Shown: one piece after another, positions 28,838-37,613 of the stretch
Position numbering within the stretch: position 1 is the stretch's first letter
Layout of the letters: each line of letters starts with the position of its first letter
NCBI RefSeq assembly: GCF_011089875.1
Contig: NZ_JAANAS010000001.1
Coordinates: 186,001 to 250,000, forward strand
DNA: 64,000 nucleotides
From: Psychroflexus maritimus
GTDB taxonomy: Bacteria; Bacteroidota; Bacteroidia; Flavobacteriales; Flavobacteriaceae
Direction of reading: 5' to 3'
Program-made: the position numbers and the translations under genes
Notes under the pieces: generated by a model
Databases searched by the model: none
Told to the model about the DNA's origin: nothing
The model's input: the letters and a program-made list of their open reading frames with translations, nothing else

Positions 28838-29977
28838 ATGCTTAATAAGCGTTTACTTATAAAAAACTTGCTAGCCCATAATGACGAAAACAGTTTTTAT
28901 GACAAAAAATTACGTTTAGACTTGGGAAGTCAAGAGGGAAAAGCAAAATTTTTAAAGCACGTCTGTAGCCTTTCTAATACCAACCCTGAAAACAATGCTT
29001 ATTTAGTTATTGGGGTGAGGGATGACGACAATGAAATTTTGGGTGTTGATTTTTTTGATGATTCTAAAATTCAAAACCTAGTTAACGCTTATCTTGAAAA
29101 CCCACCCCTTATAGCTTATGAAAACATTCCTTTTCCACATCTTAAAGATAAAAAAGTAGTGGGCTTAGTTAGTATAAGACCAAAAAACGATTTCAGTATT
29201 TGTTCCTTGAGAAAAAATATATGGAAATACTATGGAGGAACAGTATTTATGCGTGAAGGCAGCATAAGCAAACCCAAAGCTTTTGACATAGAAATAAAAT
29301 CTTTCAATAAAAACTTTGTTGATTCCATAGAGAAACATTCCAACAACACCATAAAATATACCCTAGACAATGTCTTTGATTTCATGAAAAAAAATCAAAA
29401 CTACCAACCTAATTACGAAGTCTTTAAAGAGTATTTTGTTTTGTGCTGGGCAGGTAAAAGAAAAAAAACGAAAGATAGAAATTTCTATTCACGGGTAAAT
29501 ATTGAATTAATAAATGAACAAGTAAAGTTGTTTTATTCAGATTATGATGAAGTAGAAATTGAAATTGGCAAGAACTACTTTAAGATTCTTGAATATGTTC
29601 ATTTAGGTTTAGAGCGTGATTTCAAATACTACCCCTTAGAAAAAGTAAGAATAGACTTTACCAACAACATGGCCTACGAAATCACTTCAGAAGTAGTATT
29701 TAAAGCACCAAAATTTGACAAAAAGACATTGTTTCATTTTTACAATATCAACAATTCACTTTTTGAAAAAATGAAAAATAATGAAAAACTAGTAACGCAT
29801 GAACTCAATCACTTATTAAACCTTCCATCACTTTACCTTATCTGTTATTTAAATGACTTTGAAGATGCTTTAACACAACTAGAAGAAGTAAAACCCTTCT
29901 TAAAAAAATATAGTCCAGAAGCTTATCAGCGTCAAAAAGAAAAAATGAGAATTTTAAGAAAACTTAGGTATAATTAA
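28838..29977 (+). CDS. AlbA_2 (Schlafen-like) domain protein with unrecognised C-terminal half
   Basis: A 379-residue cytoplasmic protein. Residues about 15-145 look like an AlbA_2 / Schlafen-type domain: LRLDLGSQEGKAKFLKHVCSL, then AYLVIGVRDDDNEILGVD, and GTVFMREGSISKP, which is the usual order (acidic start, GV.D..G.I.G., ..R.GS...). Such domains occur in putative nucleic-acid-binding regulators and in some defence proteins. Residues about 150-379 match nothing I can name; they are rich in Lys, Tyr, Phe and acidic residues and end in a predicted helical, basic tail. No helicase or protease domain is fused. It stands alone between the arsS-like cluster and a metallophosphoesterase, 22 bp before the latter. 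Confidence 0.7.
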   Translation: MLNKRLLIKNLLAHNDENSFYDKKLRLDLGSQEGKAKFLKHVCSLSNTNPENNAYLVIGVRDDDNEILGVDFFDDSKIQNLVNAYLENPPLIAYENIPFPHLKDKKVVGLVSIRPKNDFSICSLRKNIWKYYGGTVFMREGSISKPKAFDIEIKSFNKNFVDSIEKHSNNTIKYTLDNVFDFMKKNQNYQPNYEVFKEYFVLCWAGKRKKTKDRNFYSRVNIELINEQVKLFYSDYDEVEIEIGKNYFKILEYVHLGLERDFKYYPLEKVRIDFTNNMAYEITSEVVFKAPKFDKKTLFHFYNINNSLFEKMKNNEKLVTHELNHLLNLPSLYLICYLNDFEDALTQLEEVKPFLKKYSPEAYQRQKEKMRILRKLRYN

Positions 29978-29999
29978 ACCTAGCATATAATTTATTTGT

Positions 30000-30743
30000 A
30001 TGAAAAATCTTACTATGAGAAGAAAACTAGTTATTGGTGATATTCACGGAGGATTAAAAGCGCTTCAAGCGCTCTTAGATAAAATAAAAGCCTCTCCTGA
30101 AGACCAATTAATATTTTTAGGAGATTATGTTGATGGCTGGTCAGATTCTGCTGAAGTTATTTCTTTTTTAATTGAACTTAAACAAGAACAAAACTGTGTT
30201 TTTATAAGAGGAAATCACGACGATTTAGTAGCTAATTGGCTAAAAACCAAGCAAGCAAACAAAAAATGGTTAGCCCACGGAGGAAAAAGCACATTATTAG
30301 CCTATAAGAACACTTCAAAAAAGCTTAAAGAACTGCATATAAATTTTTTAGACTCCTTAGAAAACTTTCATATTGACGAATCTAACAATTTATATGTTCA
30401 TGCAGGTTTTGCAAATTTGCACGGGCCAGCACTGGAGTTTTATGCCAACACTGTTTATTGGGACAGGACACTTTGGGAAATGGTTATGGCTATGGATTCC
30501 AAATTGAAACCAAAGGATAAATATTATCCTAAAAGACTTCAGCTGTTTCATGAAATTTATATCGGTCACACCCCTACTACAAGAATTGGAAAAGAAGAGC
30601 CGGTAAACTATGCCAATGTATGGAATGTAGATACAGGAGCTGCCTTTAAAGGCCCATTAACAGCTTTAGAAGTGAAATCAAAAAAAATATTTCAAAGCAA
30701 ACCTGTTTACACCTATTACCCGAACGAAAAAGGAAGAAATTAA
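30000..30743 (+). CDS. Metallophosphoesterase (PPP / ApaH-like)
   Basis: A 247-residue dimetal phosphoesterase. The order of motifs is complete: GDIHGGL near residue 14, GDYVDGW, RGNHDD, an AHGG (WLAHGGKSTL) as in bacterial PPP phosphatases, HAGF, and GHTPT. These hold Asp, His, Asn and His metal ligands. Relatives include diadenosine tetraphosphatase ApaH and serine/threonine phosphatases; length and the HGG region fit the bacterial PPP group, but the substrate is unknown. An internal ATG five codons downstream (MRRKLVIGD) is an equally plausible start. It is 42 bp upstream of tex and probably cotranscribed with it. Confidence 0.88.
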   Translation: MKNLTMRRKLVIGDIHGGLKALQALLDKIKASPEDQLIFLGDYVDGWSDSAEVISFLIELKQEQNCVFIRGNHDDLVANWLKTKQANKKWLAHGGKSTLLAYKNTSKKLKELHINFLDSLENFHIDESNNLYVHAGFANLHGPALEFYANTVYWDRTLWEMVMAMDSKLKPKDKYYPKRLQLFHEIYIGHTPTTRIGKEEPVNYANVWNVDTGAAFKGPLTALEVKSKKIFQSKPVYTYYPNEKGRN

Positions 30744-30785
30744 ACTCAATATTTGTTTATAATTGACCTCTAAACCATTTCAAAA

Positions 30786-32897
30786 ATGACTTCTCAAGCA
30801 TACATCAACCAACATACGTCCATTCATTTAGCTCAAGTAAAAAGTTGCCTAAACTTACTTGAACATGGAGCAACTATTCCTTTTATAGCCAGGTACAGAA
30901 AAGACGCCACAAAAGGTTTAGACGAAGTACAAGTTGAATTAATTAAACAACTTAATGAACAGTTTATTTCAATAGTAAAACGTCAAAAAACCATCCTAAA
31001 CACCATTGAAGAGGCGGGTAAACTTACTCCGCTTTTAAAAAATAAAATTGAACATTGTTATTCTTCTTCAGAATTAGAAGACTTGTATTTACCTTTTAAA
31101 AAAAGCAGAAAAACAAAAGCCGACAAGGCAAGGGAATTAGGCTTAGAAGGTTTAGCCAAACTCATTATGGCTCAGAAAAGCAATTCTATAAATGAAACGG
31201 CTCAATCATTTATAAAAGGAGAAATAACTAATACCAAACAGGCTATTGAAGGAGCGCTTCAAATTGTAGCCGAATGGATGAACGAGCACCTTGCACTAAG
31301 AAAAGTGTTGAGAAAAAAATTTCTAAATCGAGGAGTATTAATTACAAAGCTTAAAGAAGAAAAAAATGATACGAATAAAAAATTTAGGGCCTATTATCAA
31401 TTTAAAAAGCCTTTAAAGCATATTGCCTCTCATCAGTTTCTAGCAATTCACAGAGCAGATGACCAAGGAATAATTAGTTTACAAATAAAACTTGATGAAG
31501 CAGAAGTAAAAGCTTTAGGAAATCGTTTTTTTATCAAACAAAATTCAACTACGAAAACTTACCTAATGAGCGCATTTAAAGACTGTTATAAACGACTTTT
31601 AAAACCCTCATTAACCAATGAAAGCTTAAAAAAGAAAAAAAAAGAATCCGACCACAAAGCCATAGAAATATTTAGCAAAAATTTACGTCAGGTTCTACTT
31701 GCCCCGCCTTTAGGCAATTACAATGTTTTAGCTATGGATCCCGGGTTTAAAACTGGATGTAAAATAGTTTGTTTAGATGCTACTGGACAACTTAAACATC
31801 ACACCACCTTATATCCGCATCCGCCACAAAATAAAACAAAAGAAGCTAAGAAAGTTCTTGCATCTCTACTGAAGAAGTTTGCCATTAAAGCAATAGCTAT
31901 TGGTGATGGAACAGCTGGAAGGGAAACTTTAGAAATGGTAAAAAGCATTCACATGGATAAAGAAATTGGTACTTATCTTGTGAATGAAGATGGAGCTTCA
32001 GTATATAGTGCAAGTAGTTTAGCAAGAGAAGAATTTGGTAATTATGATGTAAGTGTGAGAGGAGCTGTTTCAATAGGCAGAAGATTAATGGACCCCTTGT
32101 CTGAATTAGTTAAAATACCGCCTCAATCTATTGGAGTTGGTCAGTACCAACATGAAGTGAATCAAAAAAAATTAGCTGAAGCACTAGAACGCGCAGTGAT
32201 TTCATGTGTTAATCAAGTAGGAGTAGATTTAAATACTACTTCAGCTTACTTACTTAGTTTTGTTTCGGGTTTAGGCCCTAGTTTGGCAAAAAAAATTATT
32301 GAACATAGAAATAAAATTGGAAAATTTACACGCATTGAAGAACTTAAAAATGTTCCTAGGTTAGGTGAAAAAGCATTTGAACAAGCCGCTGGTTTTTTAC
32401 GAATAAAGAAGAGCAAAAATCCACTTGACAATACAGCTGTTCATCCAGAATCTTATAAATGGGTAAGACTAATGGCTAAGAAAATAGGAGTTGAAATAGA
32501 AGATTTAGTAGATAACCAAGAAAGTTTAAATCAGCTTGAGTCCAAAAAATTTGAAGAAATAGATGGGTACACATTCCATCAAATCATTGAAGAATTAAAA
32601 AAACAAGGTAGAGACCCTCGAGCAGAAATTGTGCAATCTCAAATCAATGAAAAAATAAAGACAATAAACGATTTATACCTAGGTCTTATTATACATGGTA
32701 GAGTAATAAATGTTACAGAATTTGGTGCTTTTGTAGATTTAGGCATTAAAGAAAATGGGTTAATACATAAATCGAATTTAGGAAAAGACTATGTAAAGGA
32801 TATAAATTCAATAATCAATTTGAATGAGCAAGTAAAAACAGAAATCATAGCTATTGATGCTGAACGTAAGAGAATAGGATTGAAATTATTGAAATAG
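30786..32897 (+). CDS. tex: Tex, RNA-binding transcription accessory protein
   Basis: A 703-residue cytoplasmic protein that in other bacteria binds nucleic acid and affects transcription and stress tolerance. The domain order is typical: an N-terminal helical region with HGATIPFIARYRKDATKGLDE (read in parts), a YqgF/RNase H-like domain starting at AMDPGFKTGCKIV, helix-hairpin-helix motifs (VSGLGPSLAKKIIEHR, VPRLGEKAFEQAAGF), and a C-terminal S1 domain (GRVINVTEFGAFVDLG, ENGLIHKS). Length is a little shorter than the usual 720-780 but no domain is missing. The gene is convergent with upxY, 106 bp apart; a weak hairpin TGTATTT/AAATACA lies between them. Confidence 0.96.
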   Translation: MTSQAYINQHTSIHLAQVKSCLNLLEHGATIPFIARYRKDATKGLDEVQVELIKQLNEQFISIVKRQKTILNTIEEAGKLTPLLKNKIEHCYSSSELEDLYLPFKKSRKTKADKARELGLEGLAKLIMAQKSNSINETAQSFIKGEITNTKQAIEGALQIVAEWMNEHLALRKVLRKKFLNRGVLITKLKEEKNDTNKKFRAYYQFKKPLKHIASHQFLAIHRADDQGIISLQIKLDEAEVKALGNRFFIKQNSTTKTYLMSAFKDCYKRLLKPSLTNESLKKKKKESDHKAIEIFSKNLRQVLLAPPLGNYNVLAMDPGFKTGCKIVCLDATGQLKHHTTLYPHPPQNKTKEAKKVLASLLKKFAIKAIAIGDGTAGRETLEMVKSIHMDKEIGTYLVNEDGASVYSASSLAREEFGNYDVSVRGAVSIGRRLMDPLSELVKIPPQSIGVGQYQHEVNQKKLAEALERAVISCVNQVGVDLNTTSAYLLSFVSGLGPSLAKKIIEHRNKIGKFTRIEELKNVPRLGEKAFEQAAGFLRIKKSKNPLDNTAVHPESYKWVRLMAKKIGVEIEDLVDNQESLNQLESKKFEEIDGYTFHQIIEELKKQGRDPRAEIVQSQINEKIKTINDLYLGLIIHGRVINVTEFGAFVDLGIKENGLIHKSNLGKDYVKDINSIINLNEQVKTEIIAIDAERKRIGLKLLK

Positions 32898-33003
32898 AAC
32901 TAAACTTAACCATCAAATAATTTCATCCAGCTTTTTCATTTTTCTATGTATTTTCTGATTGAGAAATACAATATTCCAAAAAGTTTGAATTCAGGTTATA
33001 AGA

Positions 33004-33495
33004 TTACTCTTTCAAAGTAACTTTTACCACATAGCCAATGCTCTCTAAAATAACCCAACATTGATTACCAGATACGTATTTAACTTTACCGTGATGCCCT
33101 TCAAAACCCAACGGACTTAAGTCTATTTTTTGTCCAGGTTGTATTTTCTCGGTTTTAGAACTAATTGTTTTTTTAGAAGACAGTGATTCTTTTAGCGCCT
33201 CAACCTCCTCATTGGTAACAATAGCCGGTACTTTGGCCCAGTAAAGAAAACGAACGGCAGCGGGAACATCAAAAACTTCATTTTTCTGAGAAAATTTAAT
33301 ATTAACCAATACCATAGATGGTAAAACAGGAACCTGGACTTTTTTCTTTCGGTCAGACCAACGCCTTACTTCAGTACGAGTTGGACAATAAGCTTCAATT
33401 CCCCGATCTGATAGAAGTGTAGCTAATTTTTTTTCTGCGTTAGGACGCGAATAAAGTACGTACCAGTTATTTTCCTCTTTAATTAATTTTTTCAA
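33004..33495 (-). CDS. NusG-like (UpxY-type) transcription antiterminator, orphan, TTG start
   Basis: A 163-residue specialised NusG paralogue. The N-terminal NGN domain begins NNWYVLYSRPNAEKKLA and includes the UpxY-like AYCPTRTEVRRWSDRKKKVQVP; a KOW-like domain follows (GFEGHHGKVKYVSGNQCWVIL). UpxY proteins normally head and activate long polysaccharide operons by acting in the leader of their own operon. Here the gene stands alone: tex converges on its 3' side and the atp terminator lies upstream. No in-frame ATG exists before the upstream stop codon at 33519-33517; TTG at 33495 gives a normal N-terminus. A TAAGTTTG -7 element lies 17-24 bp upstream. Confidence 0.85.
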   Translation of the reverse strand: MKKLIKEENNWYVLYSRPNAEKKLATLLSDRGIEAYCPTRTEVRRWSDRKKKVQVPVLPSMVLVNIKFSQKNEVFDVPAAVRFLYWAKVPAIVTNEEVEALKESLSSKKTISSKTEKIQPGQKIDLSPLGFEGHHGKVKYVSGNQCWVILESIGYVVKVTLKE

Positions 33496-33511
33496 AGCTT
33501 GGTTTTGAAGG

Positions 33512-33519
33512 CAAACTTA
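33512..33519 (-). promoter_or_regulatory. Putative -7 element of the orphan upxY-like gene
   Basis: TAAGTTTG on the minus strand matches TAnnTTTG. The transcript would begin only about 10 nt before the TTG start, leaving no room for the long leader that UpxY proteins normally act on. No -33 element was found at the usual spacing. Confidence 0.4.
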
Positions 33520-33685
33520 AAGATAATATCAAAAATTAAGAAATCTTAAAGCATTTTATTTAACAAGGTTTTTCGTAGGGAATTTAATTACAAAACAATC
33601 GCTAGATAGTCACATACTTTGAGGATAGATGAAGGGCTTCACTTAGCCACCGAAACTAAGGTTGTGATTGTATTTCGCATCGTAT

Positions 33686-33719
33686 AAAAAAAGCCATTCC
33701 TCTGTTGAAATGGCTTTTT
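33686..33719 (-). terminator. Rho-independent terminator after atpG
   Basis: A perfect inverted repeat AAAAAGCCATT / AATGGCTTTTT with a ten-base loop lies 20 bp beyond the atpG stop. The minus-strand form has an A-rich left arm and T-rich right arm, as expected at the end of the ATP synthase operon. Being symmetrical it could work in both directions. Confidence 0.9.
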
Positions 33720-33739
33720 ATATACTTTTATAAAGTAAC

Positions 33740-34609
33740 TTAATTTAAAGCATCAGCTCCAGCAACAATTTCTAAAATTTCATTAGTAATGGCGGCCTGT
33801 CTAACCTTATTATAGGATAATTTAAGATCATCTCTAAGCTCTGTAGCGTTATCTGTAGCCTTGTGCATAGCAGTCATTCGGGCTCCATGTTCAGCAGCAA
33901 CAGAATCACTAATAGCTTTGTACAAGTGCATTTTTAAAGCCTTAGGTACAAGGTCGTTAATAATTTCCTTTTGATCAGGCTCATAGATATAATCTGATAA
34001 ATTATCTGTACTTTCTTTCTTAGTCGTATTTTCTAAAGGCAATAATTGCTCTGCTTTCACAACTTGAGTACCAGCATTTACAAAGTGATTATAGATTAAT
34101 ACAACTTTGTCGTAGGTTTCTAATTTGTAATCGCGCATGTACTCAGCGGCTAACTCGGCTACATGTTCATAAGTAGGTGTATTTAATAAATCGTTATGCG
34201 CGCCATCAATTATGTAGCTTTTGTTTTCTAATACTTCGTGAGCTTTTTTTCCAATTGCAGAAAGAGCAATATTCTTGTCTTTGTATTCTGAAGTAGCTAA
34301 AGACTTAACTTTCTTAACAATATTGGTATTAAATGCTCCCGCTAACCCCTTGTTGGAGGAGATAACTACAAAAAGCACATTTTCAACTTTTCTAACCTTG
34401 GTATAAGGGTTTTCAAGGTGAGATAAATCTGTATTATTATTTAAGTCACGTAATAAGTCAGATAGTTTTTCAGCATAAGGACGCATCTTAGTAATAACAT
34501 CTTGTGCTTTACTCAACTTAGCAGCCGATACCATTTTCATAGCACTAGTAATCTGCATGGTTGAACTAACCGAGCTAATTCTGTTTCTTAATTCTTTTAA
34601 ATTTGCCAT
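33740..34609 (-). CDS. atpG: ATP synthase F1 gamma subunit
   Basis: The gamma subunit is the rotating central shaft of F1. The 289-residue protein begins MANLKELRNRISSVSSTMQITSAMKMVSAAKL, here split as the long N-terminal helix; the Met-Lys-Met segment ITSAMKMV is a family hallmark. VISSNKGLAGAFNTN marks the central Rossmann-like part, and ARMTAMHKATDNATEL with NKVRQAAITNEILEI forms the C-terminal helix. It is the last gene of the operon; beta and epsilon, which usually follow in other phyla, are absent and a terminator comes next. Confidence 0.97.
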   Translation of the reverse strand: MANLKELRNRISSVSSTMQITSAMKMVSAAKLSKAQDVITKMRPYAEKLSDLLRDLNNNTDLSHLENPYTKVRKVENVLFVVISSNKGLAGAFNTNIVKKVKSLATSEYKDKNIALSAIGKKAHEVLENKSYIIDGAHNDLLNTPTYEHVAELAAEYMRDYKLETYDKVVLIYNHFVNAGTQVVKAEQLLPLENTTKKESTDNLSDYIYEPDQKEIINDLVPKALKMHLYKAISDSVAAEHGARMTAMHKATDNATELRDDLKLSYNKVRQAAITNEILEIVAGADALN

Positions 34610-34641
34610 ATTTAATTATAATTAGTTAGGCAATGATTATT

Positions 34642-36228
34642 TTATAAATCATCATTGAACTTGGCAGCTACTTCGTGGGCAGCTTTTTCTAAGGCAGTAG
34701 TAATATCGTCATTAATTTTACCTGACTTAAGCACGTCTAACTCGTTTCTGTGATTTGATTTAAGATAAGTCAAATAATCATTCTCAAACTCTTTCACACT
34801 ATCAACAGGAACATCACGAAGTAAGTTTTTCGTTCCAGCATAGATAATAGCTACTTGTTCTTCAACCGGGTAAGGATCAGATTCTGCTTGCTTAAGCAAC
34901 TCAACATTTCGTTTTCCTTTTTCAATGGTATTTAAGGTAGCTGGATCTAGGTCTGAACCAAACTTAGCAAAAGCTTCAAGCTCTCTATATTGAGCTTGGT
35001 CAAGCTTAAGTGTACCTGCTACCTTTTTCATCGATTTAATTTGCGCTGAACCACCAACACGTGATACCGAAATACCAACATCAATAGCTGGTCTAACTCC
35101 AGAGTTAAATAAATCTGAGGTCAAGAAGATTTGTCCGTCAGTAATCGAAATTACATTTGTTGGAATATAAGCTGAAACATCGCCTGCTTGAGTTTCAATA
35201 ATAGGTAAAGCTGTTAATGAACCTCCTCCCTTTACTTTATCTTTAAGAGACTCTGGCAAATCGTTCATTTCTGAAGCAATTTGATCATCATTAATGATTT
35301 TTGCAGAACGCTCTAGTAATCTTGAGTGTAAGTAGAATACATCTCCTGGATAGGCTTCACGTCCTGGAGGTCTTCTTAAAAGTAGGGAAACCTCACGATA
35401 AGCAACAGCTTGCTTAGATAAATCATCATAAACAATTAAAGCAGGTCTTCCTGTATCTCTAAAGTATTCTCCAATAGCTGCACCAGCTAATGGGGCATAA
35501 ACTTGCATTGGAGCAGGATCGGAAGCATTGGCCGCAACTATAGTTGTATAAGCGAGTGCTCCTTTTTCTTCTAAAAGATTTGCAATTCCTGCAACTGTAG
35601 AAGCTTTTTGGCCTACAGCCACGTAAATACAATACACAGGCTCTCCAGCATCGTAAAATTCTTTTTGATTTAAAATAGTATCAATACAAACCGCTGTTTT
35701 CCCTGTTTGGCGGTCGCCAATAACAAGTTCACGCTGCCCTCTACCAACAGGAACCATAGCATCAATAGATTTAATTCCAGTTTGCATAGGTTCAGCGACA
35801 GGCTCACGATAAATTACACCAGGGGCTTTTCGTTCAATGGGCATTTCGTAAGTTTCGCCTTTGATTGGTCCTTTACCATCTATTGGTTGACCTAAAGTAT
35901 CAACTACTCTACCTACTATCCCTTCACCTACTTGAATAGATGAAATACGTTTTGTTCGTTTTACAACGTCGCCTTCGCTAACTTCAGTAGAAGAGCCTAA
36001 AAGAACAACCCCAACATTATCATCTTCAAGGTTAAGGACCATTCCGTTCATTCCGCTTGCAAATTCTACAAGCTCACCGTATTGAACATTTGAAAGTCCG
36101 TAAACGTTAGCAATACCATCACCAACACGTAAAACGGTTCCAACTTCATTTAAGCTTGCTTCAGAATTGGTTTCTGAAAGTTGTTTCTTCAAGATTGCTG
36201 ATACCTCAGCAGGTTTAATTTCTGCCAT
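34642..36228 (-). CDS. atpA: ATP synthase F1 alpha subunit
   Basis: The 528-residue alpha subunit forms the non-catalytic nucleotide sites of the F1 hexamer. The P-loop is [10 protein letters not shown] near residue 173, preceded by the strand [11 protein letters not shown]; the Arg-finger region [17 protein letters not shown] is intact. The N-terminus [17 protein letters not shown] is the typical delta-binding helix. It follows atpH by 34 bp and precedes atpG by 32 bp. Confidence 0.98.
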   Translation of the reverse strand: MAEIKPAEVSAILKKQLSETNSEASLNEVGTVLRVGDGIANVYGLSNVQYGELVEFASGMNGMVLNLEDDNVGVVLLGSSTEVSEGDVVKRTKRISSIQVGEGIVGRVVDTLGQPIDGKGPIKGETYEMPIERKAPGVIYREPVAEPMQTGIKSIDAMVPVGRGQRELVIGDRQTGKTAVCIDTILNQKEFYDAGEPVYCIYVAVGQKASTVAGIANLLEEKGALAYTTIVAANASDPAPMQVYAPLAGAAIGEYFRDTGRPALIVYDDLSKQAVAYREVSLLLRRPPGREAYPGDVFYLHSRLLERSAKIINDDQIASEMNDLPESLKDKVKGGGSLTALPIIETQAGDVSAYIPTNVISITDGQIFLTSDLFNSGVRPAIDVGISVSRVGGSAQIKSMKKVAGTLKLDQAQYRELEAFAKFGSDLDPATLNTIEKGKRNVELLKQAESDPYPVEEQVAIIYAGTKNLLRDVPVDSVKEFENDYLTYLKSNHRNELDVLKSGKINDDITTALEKAAHEVAAKFNDDL

Positions 36229-36262
36229 AACTCTTTATCTTAAACAGGTAGTTATACCAATT

Positions 36263-36790
36263 TTAATTTACTAATTGTGTTTTAAATTTATTTAGCTGCC
36301 CCACTACGCTAGCATCGTATTGAAGGTCATTAATTGTCAAAACAAAACCGCCTAAAATGGCTGGGTTTATTTCTGTTTGAATTTCAACATCATTACCAGT
36401 AAGCGCATTAACTTTAGCTTGAATTTTGGTAAACATGTCATGGGTTAATTCTTTTGCAAGAACAACTTTAGCTCGATTAATATTATTGTTCTTTTCGTAA
36501 ATTGAAATATAAGACGAAGCTACCTCTAGCAAAAGATTGATTCGCTTTTTATTTAACAAAAAAGCAATTAGCTGCATACTATTGCTATTTGCTTCACTAA
36601 AAACAGCCTCTAAAATTAATTTCTTTTTATGTAAATCAATTACAGGGCTATTAATCACAGATTTTAATTCTTTATTCTCGAGCATTGTATTTTTAATTAG
36701 CTTCATATCAGCTAATACTTCATTCACAACATTCTTATCTTCGGTAGTTGTATAAAATGCTTTGGCGTATCTTTCTGCTGCTTTACCCAT
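36263..36790 (-). CDS. atpH: ATP synthase delta subunit
   Basis: The delta subunit (OSCP homologue) connects the F1 head to the peripheral stalk. The 175-residue protein has the helical N-terminal domain (AAERYAKAFYTTTEDKN, LLNKKRINLLLEVASSY) and the C-terminal segment INPAILGGFVLTINDLQYDASV, which is strongly conserved. It lies 3 bp after atpF. Confidence 0.95.
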   Translation of the reverse strand: MGKAAERYAKAFYTTTEDKNVVNEVLADMKLIKNTMLENKELKSVINSPVIDLHKKKLILEAVFSEANSNSMQLIAFLLNKKRINLLLEVASSYISIYEKNNNINRAKVVLAKELTHDMFTKIQAKVNALTGNDVEIQTEINPAILGGFVLTINDLQYDASVVGQLNKFKTQLVN

Positions 36791-36793
36791 TTG

Positions 36794-37288
36794 TTAGTTC
36801 AACTTAACATCTTTCAACATATTTTCAACTAATTCTTGCTGCGATTTGTCATCTTTCAAATTAGCAACAATTATTTTTTCAGCAATTTGAAGTGACAACT
36901 GAGCAACTTCAGATTTAATTTCAGCGAGGGCTGCTTTTTTATCTGCTTCTATAGTTTCTTGCGCCTTAGCTACAATTTGTGAAGCTTTTTCAGCAGCTTG
37001 TGTATTAGCCTCTTCTAGCAAGCGCTTTCTTGCTGCTTGAGCTTCTTTAAGCATTTGGTCACGCTCGGCACGTGCCTCTTTAATCATATCTTGATTCTTG
37101 TCCTGAAGACTAATCATTTCTTTTTTTGCATCTTCTGCTGCGTTAAGCGATTCATTTATATTGTCTTCACGCGCTTTGATACCTTTTAAAATAGGCTTCC
37201 ATGCAAATTTTGCTAAAAGAAAAATTAAAATAACAATAGTTACTAATTGCCAAAAAAAGAGCCCAAACTCAGGTTTAACTAAATCCAT
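36794..37288 (-). CDS. atpF: ATP synthase F0 b subunit (peripheral stalk)
   Basis: The b subunit anchors the peripheral stalk. The 164-residue protein has a single membrane helix near residues 9-27 (LFFWQLVTIVILIFLLAKF), then a long charged coiled coil rich in Ala, Lys and Glu, ending in SLQIAEKIIVANL, the delta-binding part. Its ATG is 79 bp after the atpE stop; that gap contains a perfect hairpin. Confidence 0.96.
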   Translation of the reverse strand: MDLVKPEFGLFFWQLVTIVILIFLLAKFAWKPILKGIKAREDNINESLNAAEDAKKEMISLQDKNQDMIKEARAERDQMLKEAQAARKRLLEEANTQAAEKASQIVAKAQETIEADKKAALAEIKSEVAQLSLQIAEKIIVANLKDDKSQQELVENMLKDVKLN

Positions 37289-37322
37289 ATAATTTTCAAT
37301 TAAATTTTAATCTTTTTAATAA

Positions 37323-37359
37323 TTCTGCTCATTTTTACCAACCGCAAAAATGAGCAGAA
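37323..37359 (-). repeat. 14-bp perfect stem-loop between atpE and atpF
   Basis: TTCTGCTCATTTTT (37323-37336) and AAAAATGAGCAGAA (37346-37359) are perfectly complementary with a 9-base loop. In the mRNA the stem begins 9 nt after the atpE stop. On the minus strand it is followed by TTATTAAAAAG, not a clean T tract, so termination is at best partial. A stable hairpin here could protect the 3' end of the upstream atpB-atpE message or cause partial attenuation, raising c-subunit output relative to b, delta, alpha and gamma. That function is inference. Confidence 0.8.
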
Positions 37360-37367
37360 AAAATTAA

Positions 37368-37589
37368 TTACTTTAAAACACCTAATAAAGCGGCTACTAC
37401 TCCAAAAAGAGCAACCCCTTCAACAAGTGCTGCTGCAATAATCATTGCAGTTTGAATTTTTGAAGTGGCTTCAGGCTGTCTTGCAATGGCCTCCATTGCA
37501 GCACCTCCAATTTTTCCAACTCCTAGTCCAGCTCCTACAACTGCTAATCCAGCTCCTAAAGCGGCTAATCCTACGTGTAACATTTCCAT
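37368..37589 (-). CDS. atpE: ATP synthase F0 c subunit
   Basis: The c subunit makes the rotating ring. The 73-residue hairpin has two Gly/Ala-rich helices, a polar loop ARQPEA around residues 36-41, and the ion-binding Glu57 in ALVEGVALFG. The residues next to that Glu (Gly58, Val59) lack the Ser/Thr partner of sodium-type rings, so proton coupling is most likely. It lies 24 bp after atpB. Confidence 0.97.
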   Translation of the reverse strand: MEMLHVGLAALGAGLAVVGAGLGVGKIGGAAMEAIARQPEATSKIQTAMIIAAALVEGVALFGVVAALLGVLK

Positions 37590-37613
37590 AGTAAATAAAT
37601 ATTAAAATTAAAA

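Noticed and set aside
32947-32970. Hairpin TGTATTT/AAATACA between tex and upxY as terminator
   Set aside because: The stem is AT-rich and short, with no T tract on either strand.
33540-33685. Possible small RNA gene between upxY and the atp terminator
   Set aside because: Only a 5-bp stem CTTAG/CTAAG is visible; no tRNA-like or known ncRNA pattern could be supported.
34632-34660. Inverted repeat CAATGAT/ATCATTG at the atpA-atpG junction
   Set aside because: Seven AT-rich pairs partly inside coding sequence; likely chance.
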